DNA of 64,000 nt from contig NZ_CP051204.2 of the NCBI RefSeq assembly GCF_012516375.2, positions 2,914,001 to 2,978,000 of the forward strand. The letters run 5' to 3'. The stretch comes from Chitinophaga oryzae (lineage in GTDB: Bacteria > Bacteroidota > Bacteroidia > Chitinophagales > Chitinophagaceae). This document shows positions 8,555 through 17,301 of this stretch, one piece after another (the stretch's first letter is position 1; each line of letters begins with the position of its first letter). The notes under the pieces are model-generated. The model was not told the origin of the DNA. It saw only the letters and a program-made list of their open reading frames with translations, and made no database searches. Made by a program: the position numbers and the translations under genes.

Positions 8555-9025
8555 TTAGAAATCCCTGCCTTCTTCCTCGCGGAGGGCTACGCCCAGGTTC
8601 TGCAGCTGCGGTGCGTTTTCGCAGGCAATGTATTTAGCGGGTTCGCTGTCGCTCAGGTTCTGGTGCTGATGCCACGCCCACGAGGGAATGTACACGGCGT
8701 CGCCGGCTTCCCATTCCACGCGCTCATCTTCCACCAGCGTCCAGCCTTTGCCTTCCAGCACATACAGCAGGGTTTCGTAAGTATGGCGGTGGCGATGGGT
8801 TTTCTGGCCGGGAAGTAAACCGCCGATCGTAAGGCTTACGTTTTTGCTCGGCAGGTCCACAAAAAATACCGGATGTTTCCTTTCGGCGGAAAACTGGCTG
8901 TGTACGCCCGCCCGCTCCACATTCTTGTGGATAACATGGGAGGGTTTGACGTAGGTTGGCCTGGCGAAGGTTTGATGAAAATCTTTTGAACTGAATTGTT
9001 TTTGTGCTGCTTCCGTTTTTGACAT
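8555..9025 (-). CDS. Cupin domain protein (gentisate dioxygenase-like cupin)
   Basis: 156 residues from the internal ATG at 9025 (MSKTEAAQKQF), preferred over a start at 9076 whose extra 17 residues look like leader sequence. The cupin motif is HRHRHTYETLLYVLEGKGW, then GDAVYIPSWAWHQHQN, giving a His-rich metal site. It resembles the C-terminal cupin of gentisate-type ring-cleavage dioxygenases but is only one domain long. It is the first gene of the operon with the DapA-family and ferredoxin genes, so it probably acts on, or senses, the same metabolite. Confidence 0.82.
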   Translation of the reverse strand: MSKTEAAQKQFSSKDFHQTFARPTYVKPSHVIHKNVERAGVHSQFSAERKHPVFFVDLPSKNVSLTIGGLLPGQKTHRHRHTYETLLYVLEGKGWTLVEDERVEWEAGDAVYIPSWAWHQHQNLSDSEPAKYIACENAPQLQNLGVALREEEGRDF

Positions 9026-9292
9026 AGCTGAAAGTTTTTTGTAATTGCACGATTGCAAAACAAAAGTACAGGGCATCCGGCAGGGCCAACTGGTACAGTT
9101 TCTATAAAGACCGGTAGTCCAGGCACAGGATGCGGAGGCAGGCCAACAAATTGTGTTTGTCTGCTGTTATTCTGCTGATGGGTTAACCCTGGTAAGCCCT
9201 GCTGCCCTATACCCGGATGGACGCTATCCCGATGAAAAAGGCAAGCTGTACCATTTTCGCGGGCCCTGTCACCTTATTGCTTATAAAAAAAT

Positions 9293-9955
9293 ATGTTTAC
9301 GTCGTTTATGGAAGGAGGAAAATTATATGTACAGTATGGCAGCGGACCTTTTTCCGCGCCTGCGGGCTGGAAGAACTTTGACGCTTCGCCTACCCTGCGG
9401 CTGCAGCAGTTGCCGCTCATCGGATCTTTACTGAAAAAGCGGATGCATGTTACCTTCCATCCGGACGTGCAGCGGGGAGATATTCTTGAAGGGTTGCCAG
9501 GGGTCAGGGACAATTCCTGTGATGGCGTGTATTGTTCGCATGTGCTGGAACATTTGTCATATGAGGACTGTCTTACGGCTATCCGTAATACCTACGCCAT
9601 GCTGAAGCCCGGTGGCCGTTTCCGCTGTGTGTTGCCCGACCTGGAAACAGCTGCGCGGAACTACCTCCATAACCTGCATGTGGAAGACAGCGAAGCCAAT
9701 ATGAAGTTCATGGAGGAAACCCTGCTGGGAAGACTGCAGCGGCAGCGCGGTATACGGCAGCTGGTGCAGTCAGCTTTCGGTAATAGGGAACACCTTTACA
9801 TGTGGGACCATATTTCGCTGGCACACCAGTTGCAGAAGGCGGGCTTCCGGGAGGTGCGCCGTTGCGCGTTCAACGACGCCGCTGATAAAATGTTCCGGCT
9901 GGTAGAAGAAGAAATACGGTTTAAAAACGCCGTCGCGCTGGAGGCGACAAAATAA
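9293..9955 (+). CDS. SAM-dependent methyltransferase (class I)
   Basis: 220 residues. It has an unusual start (YVQYGSGPFSAPAGWKNFDAS) in place of a canonical GxGxG motif. The GVYCSHVLEHLSYEDC and AMLKPGGRFRCVLPDLE motifs are typical of class I methyltransferases of the Methyltransf_11/ubiE type, often seen in glycan-linked loci. The acceptor is unknown. The start could be the ATG at 9293 or 9308. It is a single gene, with no terminator seen before the Rhs gene 139 bp downstream. Confidence 0.78.
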   Translation: MFTSFMEGGKLYVQYGSGPFSAPAGWKNFDASPTLRLQQLPLIGSLLKKRMHVTFHPDVQRGDILEGLPGVRDNSCDGVYCSHVLEHLSYEDCLTAIRNTYAMLKPGGRFRCVLPDLETAARNYLHNLHVEDSEANMKFMEETLLGRLQRQRGIRQLVQSAFGNREHLYMWDHISLAHQLQKAGFREVRRCAFNDAADKMFRLVEEEIRFKNAVALEATK

Positions 9956-10093
9956 TCTCACCCATATCATCAAATAATTAATTTATGCCCGGAATATCCG
10001 TTCCTGGTTAGGAATACTTATATTTATATACCATAAACTGTCCGAATCCATTTTGTTTAATCCGGTCAACTGAAAGACCCCCAAACCATATCG

Positions 10094-13000
10094 ATGCTGG
10101 TAACCAATAAACACTTTACGCCTGTCCTGGGACTGGATATTCACATTGTGATCCTCCTTGGTTTCCCGGTGCCGCTGCCACATCCCTACATCGGGCTGGT
10201 AATAGATCCGATGGACTATATCCCTTTCATGGGCGCTACCACGCGCATCAACCACGTGCCACGGGGGAAAAGCGACACCAGCGGCATGCTGGTATTTCTT
10301 TTTCACATCCCGATGGGAGGCCCGTTCCTGCTGGCGCCGATGATCGGGCACGACTCCGTGAACTTCTTCGGCAGTAAAAAAGTAAAAGTGGAAGGTAACC
10401 TGATGAGTCCTTCCGGGCACATGCTGATGACCTGCAATGATATCGGCATGCCGCTGTCTTTGCAGCCCGGTAAGAAATTTATTCCCATCCCCAGCCTGTA
10501 CCTGCCTACTTCGTATTCCATCCCGCTGTCTTTTGGCAAACCGGTGATGGTTGGCGGCCCTTTTGTGCCGGACTGGGCCGGTGTGTTGCTAAACCTTATC
10601 ATGTCGTTCGGGTTCGGAGCGCTGCTGAAAGGCGCCGGTAAACTGGGGAAGAAAGCACTGACCAAGTTCAATCACAAACTGCAAAAGAAGATAGGCAGCA
10701 ATAAGCTGAGCAGCATGCTCTGTAAGAAAGGACTGGAACCGGTGGACCTGGTGCAGGGCATCGTTATCTACGATTATACGGACTTTGAATTGCCGGGGCC
10801 TGTTCCACTCAAATGGGAGCGTTCCTGGAACAGCGACAGTCCCTTTGAAGGGCTGCTGGGCCGCGGTAATCACCTGAAGTACGATATGCGGCTGGAAGAG
10901 CTGCCACAGGAAGGCGTTACGGCAGTATTGCTGGGAGACGGCCGTACGGCTGTCTTTGATGCACTGCCTTTTGCCGGCAACACCGACTACAACCGGCATG
11001 AGAAGCTACAGCTTACCCGCACCCATCATGACGAATTTGCACTGTTTCAGCAGGACAACCGCTACACCTGTATTTTCCGTAAAGTACATCCGCAGGATGA
11101 GCAGTACCGTTTGATGAGCATCAGCACGGAATCCGATTTCCTGGTCACTTTCCATTACAATGCGGAGGGGCACCTGCTGCGGGTGACCGACAGCGCCGGC
11201 CGGCATCTGCTGATCACCAGCGATCCCCGGGGACGTATCCTCCGTGTCACCGGCCGCCATCGGGGAGAAGAAAAGATGCTGGTGCAATACGCCTACAGCG
11301 AAGAGGGTGACCTGGTAGCGGTGACAGACGCGCTCGACCAGACAACGCATATCGCCTACGAAGACCACCTGATGGTAAAAAAGACCGGACGTGACGGGGT
11401 GTCTTTCTATTGGGAATACGACAAGCAGCGCCGCTGCGTGCATTCTTATGGCGATGGCGGCGTTATGGAGGGCTTCATCGCCTATCATCCCAAAGAAGGC
11501 TATAATGAAGTGACCAACGCACAGGGACATACGACCACTTACTACTATACACCGGACTTTGTTGTGCACCAGGTAAAAAATCCGCTTGGCAATTCCGTTT
11601 TCTATGATTACACGGACGACATGGAAATTTACCGGGTGATTGATGCCGAAGGTAACGTTACCGGTTACACGTATGACGAAAGAGGCAATAAAACAGGCAT
11701 GGTAAAACCGGATGGCAGTGAAACAAGGGCCATCTACGACGAGCAGGGAAGACTGATCAGCGTCACCGACGCGGAGGGAAACAGCCGCACCTTTATCTAC
11801 TACGCCGGCTCCGGGCTGCTGCATACCATTACGGAAGGTGACGGCCGCATACGGATCTACCGGTATAATGAACATCAGCTGATAAGCCGGGTGGAAGAGG
11901 AGAATGACAGCTATACCGCCATCTCCTATGATGAAGATTACAACGTGCAAAGCGTCACCATGGCGGACGGCACCCATAGCGAATGGCGTTATGACGCCTG
12001 GGGACAGTGCCTGAAGGTGACCAATCCATTCCGGGAGCAGCAGCAGTTCCGCTATGATCTGCTGGGCCGCACCACCGATATCTGGCTGCCTGACGGTAAT
12101 CATATACAGCTGGAATATAACGCCTACAGCGAAGTAGTAACGGCGAAGGACAAACAACATGAGATACGTTACGAATACACCGCGCTGGGCAGCCTGAAAA
12201 AGCGGGATGAAAACGGCCGGAAAACACATTACGTTTATAATACCGACGAGCAGCTGACCGCTATCGTGAACCCGCTGGGAGAGACTTATCGCTTCGTCCG
12301 CAACGCAGCAGGCCAGATCGTTTCCGAGACAGGGTTCGACGGGCTGGTGCGGCATTTTGAGCGCGACGGTACCGGGCGCGTGGTCCGGGTACACCGCCCC
12401 GGTAACCAGTGGACCCATTTCGAATACAGCACCAACGGGGAGCTTTCCCGGGTGGAATGGAACGACGGCAGCTTTGAAACATTCAACTACAACCGCAACG
12501 GCCAGATCATAGAAGCGACCAACAATCACAGCCAGGTGCGGTTTGAAAGAGATGGGGCCGGCAATATCCTCACGGAATGGCAGGACGGTTGCGTGATCAA
12601 CAGCCGGTACAATTCCGATGGTAAACGTACAGCGCTGAAAAGCAGCCTGGGCGCGGACATCAAAATGCAATGGGACAGCTTCAGTGCGCTGACCGGCATT
12701 ACCGCCGCCACAGGAGAGCAGGACCCCTGGACAGCCCATATCCAGCGCAACCTGTTGGGACTGGAGATAGAACGTACTTTGCCGGGCGGCGTGAAAAGCA
12801 ACTGGAACTACCTTCCCGGCTCGTCTGCTGCCGGTACGCCGGATGCGCATCAGGTATACAGCAACGGCAGGACCACCCGCCATCGCCTCTATCACTGGGA
12901 TGCCAACCAACGGCTGCGGCAGGCCACCGATGCGCTTACACGCGGCACCGTCAACTACGGTTACGATGAATGGAGCCAGCTGGCATGGGCGCAATACGAA

Positions 13001-14236
13001 GATGGCAGCTACGATTACCGTTTGCCCGATAAAGGAGGGAATCTCTATAAAACACAAACCCGGAAAGACCGCAAATACGGGGAAGGGGGCCGCCTGGTGG
13101 AAACAGACAAAGCCCGCTTCCAGTATGACGAAGAGGGCCGTCTGCGCAAAAAGATCGTGACGACAGGCGGCACGCCGCAGCTATGGGAGTATGAATGGTA
13201 TGCCAACGGCATGCTGAAGGCCGTGCTGCGCCCCGACCAGAAAACGGTGTCTTTCCGTTATGATGCGCTGGCCCGGAGGACAGAGAAGGTCTTCAACGGC
13301 CGCGTTACCCGCTATGTTTGGGATACCAACAAACTATTGCACGAATGGTCATACCCGTTAACCGAAAAACCGGTGACGGCCGTCAATGAATATGGCGAGC
13401 TGGTGATGGACCGGCCCGAGCCGGTGCCGCCGGAAAGCCTCGTCACCTGGGTATTTGACGAAGGTACGATGTGCCCGGCCGCCAAGCTCACTGCCACAGA
13501 CCAGTATGCTATCATCACCGATCATATCGGCAGCCCCTGTGAAGCGTATAACCGTGAAGGTGAGAAAATATGGAGCGCCGAATTGGATATTTATGGAAAT
13601 GTGCGTAAGTTCGAAGGAAGCAAAGACTTCGTGCCGTTCCGTTTCCAGGGGCAGTATGAAGATGTGGAGACCGGTTTGTACTATAACCGTTTCCGTTACT
13701 ACAGCCCTGAAGAAGGACAGTATATCAGCCAGGACCCTATCGGCCTGGTGGGCAACGGTACTACCTTGTACGCTTATGTGAAAGACCCCAATGCCTATAT
13801 TGACCCGTTCGGACTGGAATGCCGCAAGGCGCAGTTAAGGGAACTGGGCGTGCCGGAAGGACCGGGCGTATATCATATCGAACATGACGGTAAAGTATAT
13901 ACGGGCTCTGCGGATAATCTGCTGGAAAGGCTGGCCAGCGGTGAGAAAAAACACAAAAAGGCGACAGAAATGCTCTTCGACGCGGAAGGTAAGCTGAGAG
14001 ATGACGTGACCCTCACCATCAAAAAAGTGGATATGGGAGATGTCAGCAAGGTGCCCATCTCGGAAAAAAGAGCTAAAAACCACGTGCTGCGCAGCTTTGA
14101 ACAGGAAGTAATGGATGACCAGGGCAACGTGCCGAAGATGAACGGATCACAGAACTCTATCCGGGCAGCTTCAGAAAACAGGGTGGACGAGTTCCTGGGA
14201 GAACGTAATACGGCCGGCGCAGACTGGATTGAATAA
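10094..14236 (+). CDS. PAAR-like/Rhs polymorphic toxin with GIY-YIG-type C-terminal domain
   Basis: 1,380 residues. Residues ~60-120 form a PAAR-like piercing-tip segment (GHDSVNFFGSKKVKVEG, then SPSGHMLMTCNDIGMPL). A hydrophobic stretch follows near 175-195, and then a DUF6531-type start at ~216-245 (LPGPVPLKWERSWNSDSP). About 900 residues of YD repeats (YDERGNKTG, YDEQGRLIS and similar) build the Rhs shell. The core ends with RFRYYSPEEGQYISQDPIGL (~1213) and DPFGLE (~1237). The last ~140 residues are the variable toxin: GVYHIEHDGKVYTGSADNL matches a GIY-YIG/URI nuclease start, with a later RSFEQEV glutamate. The PAAR-like head suggests delivery by a type VI or related contractile apparatus; none is encoded here. 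The downstream gene is the probable antidote. Confidence 0.88.
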   Translation: MLVTNKHFTPVLGLDIHIVILLGFPVPLPHPYIGLVIDPMDYIPFMGATTRINHVPRGKSDTSGMLVFLFHIPMGGPFLLAPMIGHDSVNFFGSKKVKVEGNLMSPSGHMLMTCNDIGMPLSLQPGKKFIPIPSLYLPTSYSIPLSFGKPVMVGGPFVPDWAGVLLNLIMSFGFGALLKGAGKLGKKALTKFNHKLQKKIGSNKLSSMLCKKGLEPVDLVQGIVIYDYTDFELPGPVPLKWERSWNSDSPFEGLLGRGNHLKYDMRLEELPQEGVTAVLLGDGRTAVFDALPFAGNTDYNRHEKLQLTRTHHDEFALFQQDNRYTCIFRKVHPQDEQYRLMSISTESDFLVTFHYNAEGHLLRVTDSAGRHLLITSDPRGRILRVTGRHRGEEKMLVQYAYSEEGDLVAVTDALDQTTHIAYEDHLMVKKTGRDGVSFYWEYDKQRRCVHSYGDGGVMEGFIAYHPKEGYNEVTNAQGHTTTYYYTPDFVVHQVKNPLGNSVFYDYTDDMEIYRVIDAEGNVTGYTYDERGNKTGMVKPDGSETRAIYDEQGRLISVTDAEGNSRTFIYYAGSGLLHTITEGDGRIRIYRYNEHQLISRVEEENDSYTAISYDEDYNVQSVTMADGTHSEWRYDAWGQCLKVTNPFREQQQFRYDLLGRTTDIWLPDGNHIQLEYNAYSEVVTAKDKQHEIRYEYTALGSLKKRDENGRKTHYVYNTDEQLTAIVNPLGETYRFVRNAAGQIVSETGFDGLVRHFERDGTGRVVRVHRPGNQWTHFEYSTNGELSRVEWNDGSFETFNYNRNGQIIEATNNHSQVRFERDGAGNILTEWQDGCVINSRYNSDGKRTALKSSLGADIKMQWDSFSALTGITAATGEQDPWTAHIQRNLLGLEIERTLPGGVKSNWNYLPGSSAAGTPDAHQVYSNGRTTRHRLYHWDANQRLRQATDALTRGTVNYGYDEWSQLAWAQYEDGSYDYRLPDKGGNLYKTQTRKDRKYGEGGRLVETDKARFQYDEEGRLRKKIVTTGGTPQLWEYEWYANGMLKAVLRPDQKTVSFRYDALARRTEKVFNGRVTRYVWDTNKLLHEWSYPLTEKPVTAVNEYGELVMDRPEPVPPESLVTWVFDEGTMCPAAKLTATDQYAIITDHIGSPCEAYNREGEKIWSAELDIYGNVRKFEGSKDFVPFRFQGQYEDVETGLYYNRFRYYSPEEGQYISQDPIGLVGNGTTLYAYVKDPNAYIDPFGLECRKAQLRELGVPEGPGVYHIEHDGKVYTGSADNLLERLASGEKKHKKATEMLFDAEGKLRDDVTLTIKKVDMGDVSKVPISEKRAKNHVLRSFEQEVMDDQGNVPKMNGSQNSIRAASENRVDEFLGERNTAGADWIE

Positions 14237-14262
14237 CGCATTTATATTTAAAAGCATCAGGA

Positions 14263-15186
14263 ATGTCTATCAGCTATATCGGTAAAATCATCCCATCGGG
14301 CGCTCCCCGGTGGCTTATGGGGCAAACACTGCACACCGCAGACAAAGAAAAGTTTAAAGGGTACAAGGACAGAGGACTGGAATGGGGCGTCATCGAAAAA
14401 AGCAAACTGGCGGACATCGATTTCCTGGAGCTATGGCCCGATGATAACAGCACCACCGCCATACCACCCGTAGTGGCCACGTTGCCCAACCTGAAAACAC
14501 TGATCATCCCTTCCTGGTTTGTGCCGCACCTCAAAGCGGAAGACCTGCCACGCGGCCTGGAAGCATTGCAGATAGGCGTCAACAGCGAGAACAAACCAAA
14601 GGTGAACTGGAATAAGGACCTGGTACTGCCGGATATCACCCTGCTGGATATGGGCCGCGTGATGTCTGACTTCCATGCCGGCAACTTCCCCGGGCTTTCC
14701 AATACGCTCACGATTACCCTGGGCAATAAAAAACTGGACCCTTCTGAAATCGGAAAATGCAAACAACTGAAAAATCTCTTCCTGCATAAGGCAGATACCG
14801 TGGAGACGCTCAGCCAGGCAGGCGCCGCCTCCCTGCGTTTCGCCGGCTGGATGGAAGGCAAGCATGAAGATTTCAAAGGACTGAAAGGTTATGGTGAGGT
14901 GCGCGACGCAGAAATAAAATGGAACAAAAAACTCACCTCGCTGGAAGGGCTGGAGCACCTCTCCAAACTGGAACAACTGGATATTTCAGACTGTTCCAAA
15001 CTGGAGCACCTCGGGAATATTATGCATATCAAAACCCTGCAGTGGTTCCGTATTATGGAGAGCGGCAAAGCCTGGACCACGCACATCGATGACATCAGGG
15101 CAAAATTTACCAAAGCCGGATTTGAAAAAATACGGTTTGAGCCGGATGGCAACTACTCGCTGCTGGAGATATGGAGAAAAGCATAA
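14263..15186 (+). CDS. Leucine-rich-repeat-like protein, probable immunity protein of the Rhs toxin
   Basis: 307 residues, starting 27 bp after the Rhs toxin stop. There is no signal peptide. The sequence contains several LRR-like segments: LPNLKTLIIPSW, LPRGLEALQIG, CKQLKNLFLHKADTVETL, LTSLEGLEHLSKLEQLDISDCSKLEHLGNI. The position immediately after a polymorphic toxin C-terminus is typical of an immunity gene, but LRR folds are not classic immunity folds for GIY-YIG toxins, so the role is inferred from synteny alone. It could also be an accessory or regulatory protein of the same unit. It is followed by a terminator at 15,217. Confidence 0.72.
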   Translation: MSISYIGKIIPSGAPRWLMGQTLHTADKEKFKGYKDRGLEWGVIEKSKLADIDFLELWPDDNSTTAIPPVVATLPNLKTLIIPSWFVPHLKAEDLPRGLEALQIGVNSENKPKVNWNKDLVLPDITLLDMGRVMSDFHAGNFPGLSNTLTITLGNKKLDPSEIGKCKQLKNLFLHKADTVETLSQAGAASLRFAGWMEGKHEDFKGLKGYGEVRDAEIKWNKKLTSLEGLEHLSKLEQLDISDCSKLEHLGNIMHIKTLQWFRIMESGKAWTTHIDDIRAKFTKAGFEKIRFEPDGNYSLLEIWRKA

Positions 15187-15216
15187 GCAGAAACACTGCT
15201 TTTAAAGATAAAAAGT

Positions 15217-15250
15217 ACCGCTTCCCTGGACAGGGAGGCGGTTTCTCTTT
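15217..15250 (+). terminator. Terminator of the Rhs toxin/immunity unit
   Basis: ACCGCTTCCCTG pairs with CAGGGAGGCGGT (one G-U pair, minimal loop), followed by a T-rich stretch, 30 bp after the immunity gene stop. Confidence 0.7.
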
Positions 15251-15378
15251 TAGCCTAATCCTTTTATCATCTAGAAAACCAAAAAAATATAATGTGGTCG
15301 ATTGTCGTCTTTCTAATAAAGACAGCCAAATTGTTTGACAGGTGCAGTGGGATTAAAAAAAAATATTGGTGAACGCCC

Positions 15379-15414
15379 AAAAGCCTTACAGCAACACATT
15401 GCTGTAAGGCTTTT
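15379..15414. terminator. 16-bp perfect hairpin, bidirectional terminator
   Basis: AAAAGCCTTACAGCAA and its complement separated by CACA, with A and T ends. It lies between the immunity gene and the minus-strand VOC gene, about 110 bp after the latter's stop. The rest of the 335-bp gap (15,187-15,521) holds nothing else recognisable. Confidence 0.8.
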
Positions 15415-15521
15415 ATCATTTAGATAGCTTGCGGGGAGATCAGCGGCCCTGTCGGGAAAATCAGGGTAAATAGTCGGCAGCCGGTAATAACGTTAGTGCA
15501 GCATGCTGCCCGTTCATTTTT

Positions 15522-15878
15522 CTATGCGCCTTGTCCAAAGGTTAGCAGGTTGTTGTCGGGATCAAGGAGGGAGAACTCTTTCTGCCCCCAGGGCCTAACC
15601 TGTAGTTTCCCATTTGGATGAATGTTTGTCCCATTATCCAGCAGTGACTGGTATAAAGCATCTATGTCATTGGTCCGGATATAAATTTGTCCGTAGTTCT
15701 CTTTGGGGTCAAGTTCTTTGAACTCAAAAAAATGAATTTGCAGACCGTCTTTTATGATCATCAGATAACCTGTGTAATCGACGTCTCCGAATAGCTGAAA
15801 GCCTAATTGGCCGACGTAGAAATCCTTTGTCAGGGCTTTGCTGCGCATGGGCAGCTTCGGATGAATGGCAGTAAGCAT
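15522..15878 (-). CDS. VOC superfamily (glyoxalase/bleomycin resistance-like) protein
   Basis: 118 residues with the two beta-alpha-beta-beta-beta modules of the vicinal-oxygen-chelate fold. The N-terminal module runs through KDFYVGQLGFQLFGDVDYTGYLMI and IHFFEFKE; the C-terminal module includes NDIDALYQSLLDNG and ends in RPWGQKEFSLLDPDNNLLTFGQ. It resembles small bleomycin-resistance or ring-cleavage dioxygenase-like proteins. Substrate and metal are not determinable. Single gene on the minus strand. Confidence 0.85.
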   Translation of the reverse strand: MLTAIHPKLPMRSKALTKDFYVGQLGFQLFGDVDYTGYLMIIKDGLQIHFFEFKELDPKENYGQIYIRTNDIDALYQSLLDNGTNIHPNGKLQVRPWGQKEFSLLDPDNNLLTFGQGA

Positions 15879-16041
15879 ATTTTTCGTTTTAGGTTGTTAC
15901 GAATGTAAGTATTACAGTGCCGTATATACGTAAATTCGTAAATATTTTGAACTATTCAGCCTGAAAAGCGTTATTGCTTCATCAGTTCTCCCGGGCATGA
16001 CCCTGAGATGAACAGTTTACCCTTCAAAAAAACCATCGCAT

Positions 16042-16278
16042 ATGGAAAACCCGATCACAGCAGAAGTCATTAACGTTATCAGCAGTTCTGCCGGCATTCC
16101 CCAGGAATCTATCACTGCCGACCGGTCATTGGACGACCTGGGGCTGAACTCCATTATGGCAGTTCAGCTGTGCTCAAAATTACAACAGCAGTTTGGCGTA
16201 GAGGCTGCCCCGGAAGAGATTTTCCGGATGGGAACAGTGGGGAAGATCGTTGATTACGTTGAAAGCAGGGCTAAGTAA
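16042..16278 (+). CDS. Stand-alone acyl/peptidyl carrier protein
   Basis: 78 residues. The phosphopantetheine attachment motif is D-LGLNS37-IMAVQL with S37 as the attachment site (LGLNSI rather than the LGADSL of fatty-acid ACP), resembling secondary-metabolite carrier domains. The fold end is present (APEEIFRMGTVGKIVDYV). No ketosynthase, adenylation or transferase gene is within reach, so its partner enzymes must be elsewhere. It is followed by a perfect terminator hairpin at 16,310, showing it is a monocistronic unit or the last gene of one. Confidence 0.88.
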   Translation: MENPITAEVINVISSSAGIPQESITADRSLDDLGLNSIMAVQLCSKLQQQFGVEAAPEEIFRMGTVGKIVDYVESRAK

Positions 16279-16309
16279 AGAAACGTATCAGGTAAATTTC
16301 ACCAACATG

Positions 16310-16344
16310 AAAAGCATTATACGGGAAGGTATAATGCTTTTTTC
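16310..16344 (+). terminator. Terminator after the carrier protein gene
   Basis: 13-bp perfect stem (AAAAGCATTATAC / GTATAATGCTTTT), 6-nt loop, T run. Confidence 0.85.
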
Positions 16345-16647
16345 GTTTGTGCCGGGTCGGCCTGCAATGCCCCTATGACAGAAAAAAAACCTGTATTCGT
16401 GGATATGCCCTCCGAACGGGGTGGTTATCTTTACAGCCATCGATGAGCAGACAAAACAGCGGAGGTAGTATTTCTTGCGGCATTGGAACATATACGCTAT
16501 GTTTGTAATTCGAGAATAACGTTCTGTATTAAGGGCATAACCCCCAACCGGCTATTATGGACCGCTTTAGGAATGGCAGTTTTGAAAAAATTATCTGGTA
16601 AAATAGTGAGGAGCAGGAAAAGAAGGTATGAAGGCAGGCCTTTACGT

Positions 16648-16770
16648 ATGACCTGCCGGCTGCTGATCATGTTGCTGATGGCTGCTTTTGTCTCTGCCCA
16701 AACACGGGAGGATTCGCTGCGCGGCGTGCTGGCGCAAAAAGGCCCGCCATTGGAGCAACGGATAAATTGA
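16648..16770 (+). pseudogene. Remnant: signal peptide and first residues of a secreted/sensor protein
   Basis: An open stretch from the ATG at 16,648 gives a convincing signal peptide (MTCRLLIMLLMAAFVSAQ), then TREDSLRGVLAQKGPPLEQRIN and a stop. The Q-T-x-x-DSLR..L start is how many exported Bacteroidota TPR histidine kinases begin, but nothing continues it in any frame before the next gene. It is probably the 5' stump of a deleted gene. An alternative is a genuine ~40-residue secreted peptide. The surrounding 16,345-16,830 holds no other gene I can support. Confidence 0.35.
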
Positions 16771-16831
16771 TATAACCCCTGCAGCAAAAAGAATCGCTGT
16801 TTCCGGGGATATCGCAGATGACGACCGACAC

Positions 16832-16839
16832 TAATTTTG
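16832..16839 (+). promoter_or_regulatory. Bacteroidota -7 promoter element (TAATTTTG)
   Basis: Exact match to the TAnnTTTG -7 consensus, 46 bp ahead of the start of the small membrane protein gene at 16,886. No good TTTG -33 box is seen at the usual distance. Confidence 0.4.
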
Positions 16840-16885
16840 TATTACAATCAATCGTATTTTTCAATCCAATTAAGCAATATTCATT

Positions 16886-17080
16886 ATGCAAAGAATCGGC
16901 TCCTTTTTAGTTATTATCGGCCTGGTGGCTATAGTCCTCGATTTCTTTAACCGCGTGCCCCGTATCCTGGCCTGGATCTACGAATGGGGAAATGGTCCGG
17001 CCTGGGCTATCAAGATTGGCCTTATCGTCCTGGGAGCCATCCTATACCTTATGGGCGGTAAGAACCTGCAGAAAGATTAA
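16886..17080 (+). CDS. Small two-helix membrane protein
   Basis: 64 residues with two hydrophobic helices (FLVIIGLVAIVLDFF and KIGLIVLGAILYLMGG) joined by an aromatic loop (PRILAWIYEWGNGPAW). It resembles short DUF-type inner-membrane proteins common in Chitinophagaceae. Function is unknown. A good promoter element upstream and a terminator downstream support expression as a single gene. Confidence 0.75.
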   Translation: MQRIGSFLVIIGLVAIVLDFFNRVPRILAWIYEWGNGPAWAIKIGLIVLGAILYLMGGKNLQKD

Positions 17081-17125
17081 AGAATAGCCCCCCGGCCTTT
17101 CGCCGTTGTCTTGTGAGGTACTTTA

Positions 17126-17160
17126 AAAACCCGTGAGGTTTCAACGCCTTACGGGTTTTG
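17126..17160 (+). terminator. Terminator after the small membrane protein
   Basis: AAAACCCGT pairs with ACGGGTTTT, extended by GAGG/CCTT, followed by T residues. Confidence 0.7.
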
Positions 17161-17232
17161 TCTTTGATGAGTGTTATACTTATCTAGTTATGGCGTGCCG
17201 GATGTTGTCCTGCCAATTTGCCGGAAATCGTT

Positions 17233-17240
17233 TATTTTTG
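17233..17240 (+). promoter_or_regulatory. Bacteroidota -7 promoter element (TATTTTTG)
   Basis: Matches TAnnTTTG, 61 bp ahead of the secreted protein gene at 17,302. The -33 box is weak. Confidence 0.4.
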
Positions 17241-17301
17241 TCCATTCAGAAAGGACTTAAATATAAGTTATAATTATAATTGGTAAGAAAATAAGGACTT
17301 C

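Noticed and set aside
9090..9292. Possible small secreted protein upstream of the methyltransferase
   Set aside because: A short hydrophobic start at 9,130 is cut by stop codons after a few residues; nothing else continues.
11006..13057. 683-codon open frame on the minus strand inside the Rhs gene
   Set aside because: Antisense shadow of a GC-rich repetitive gene; no start context, composition not protein-like, fully overlapped by a well-supported Rhs frame.
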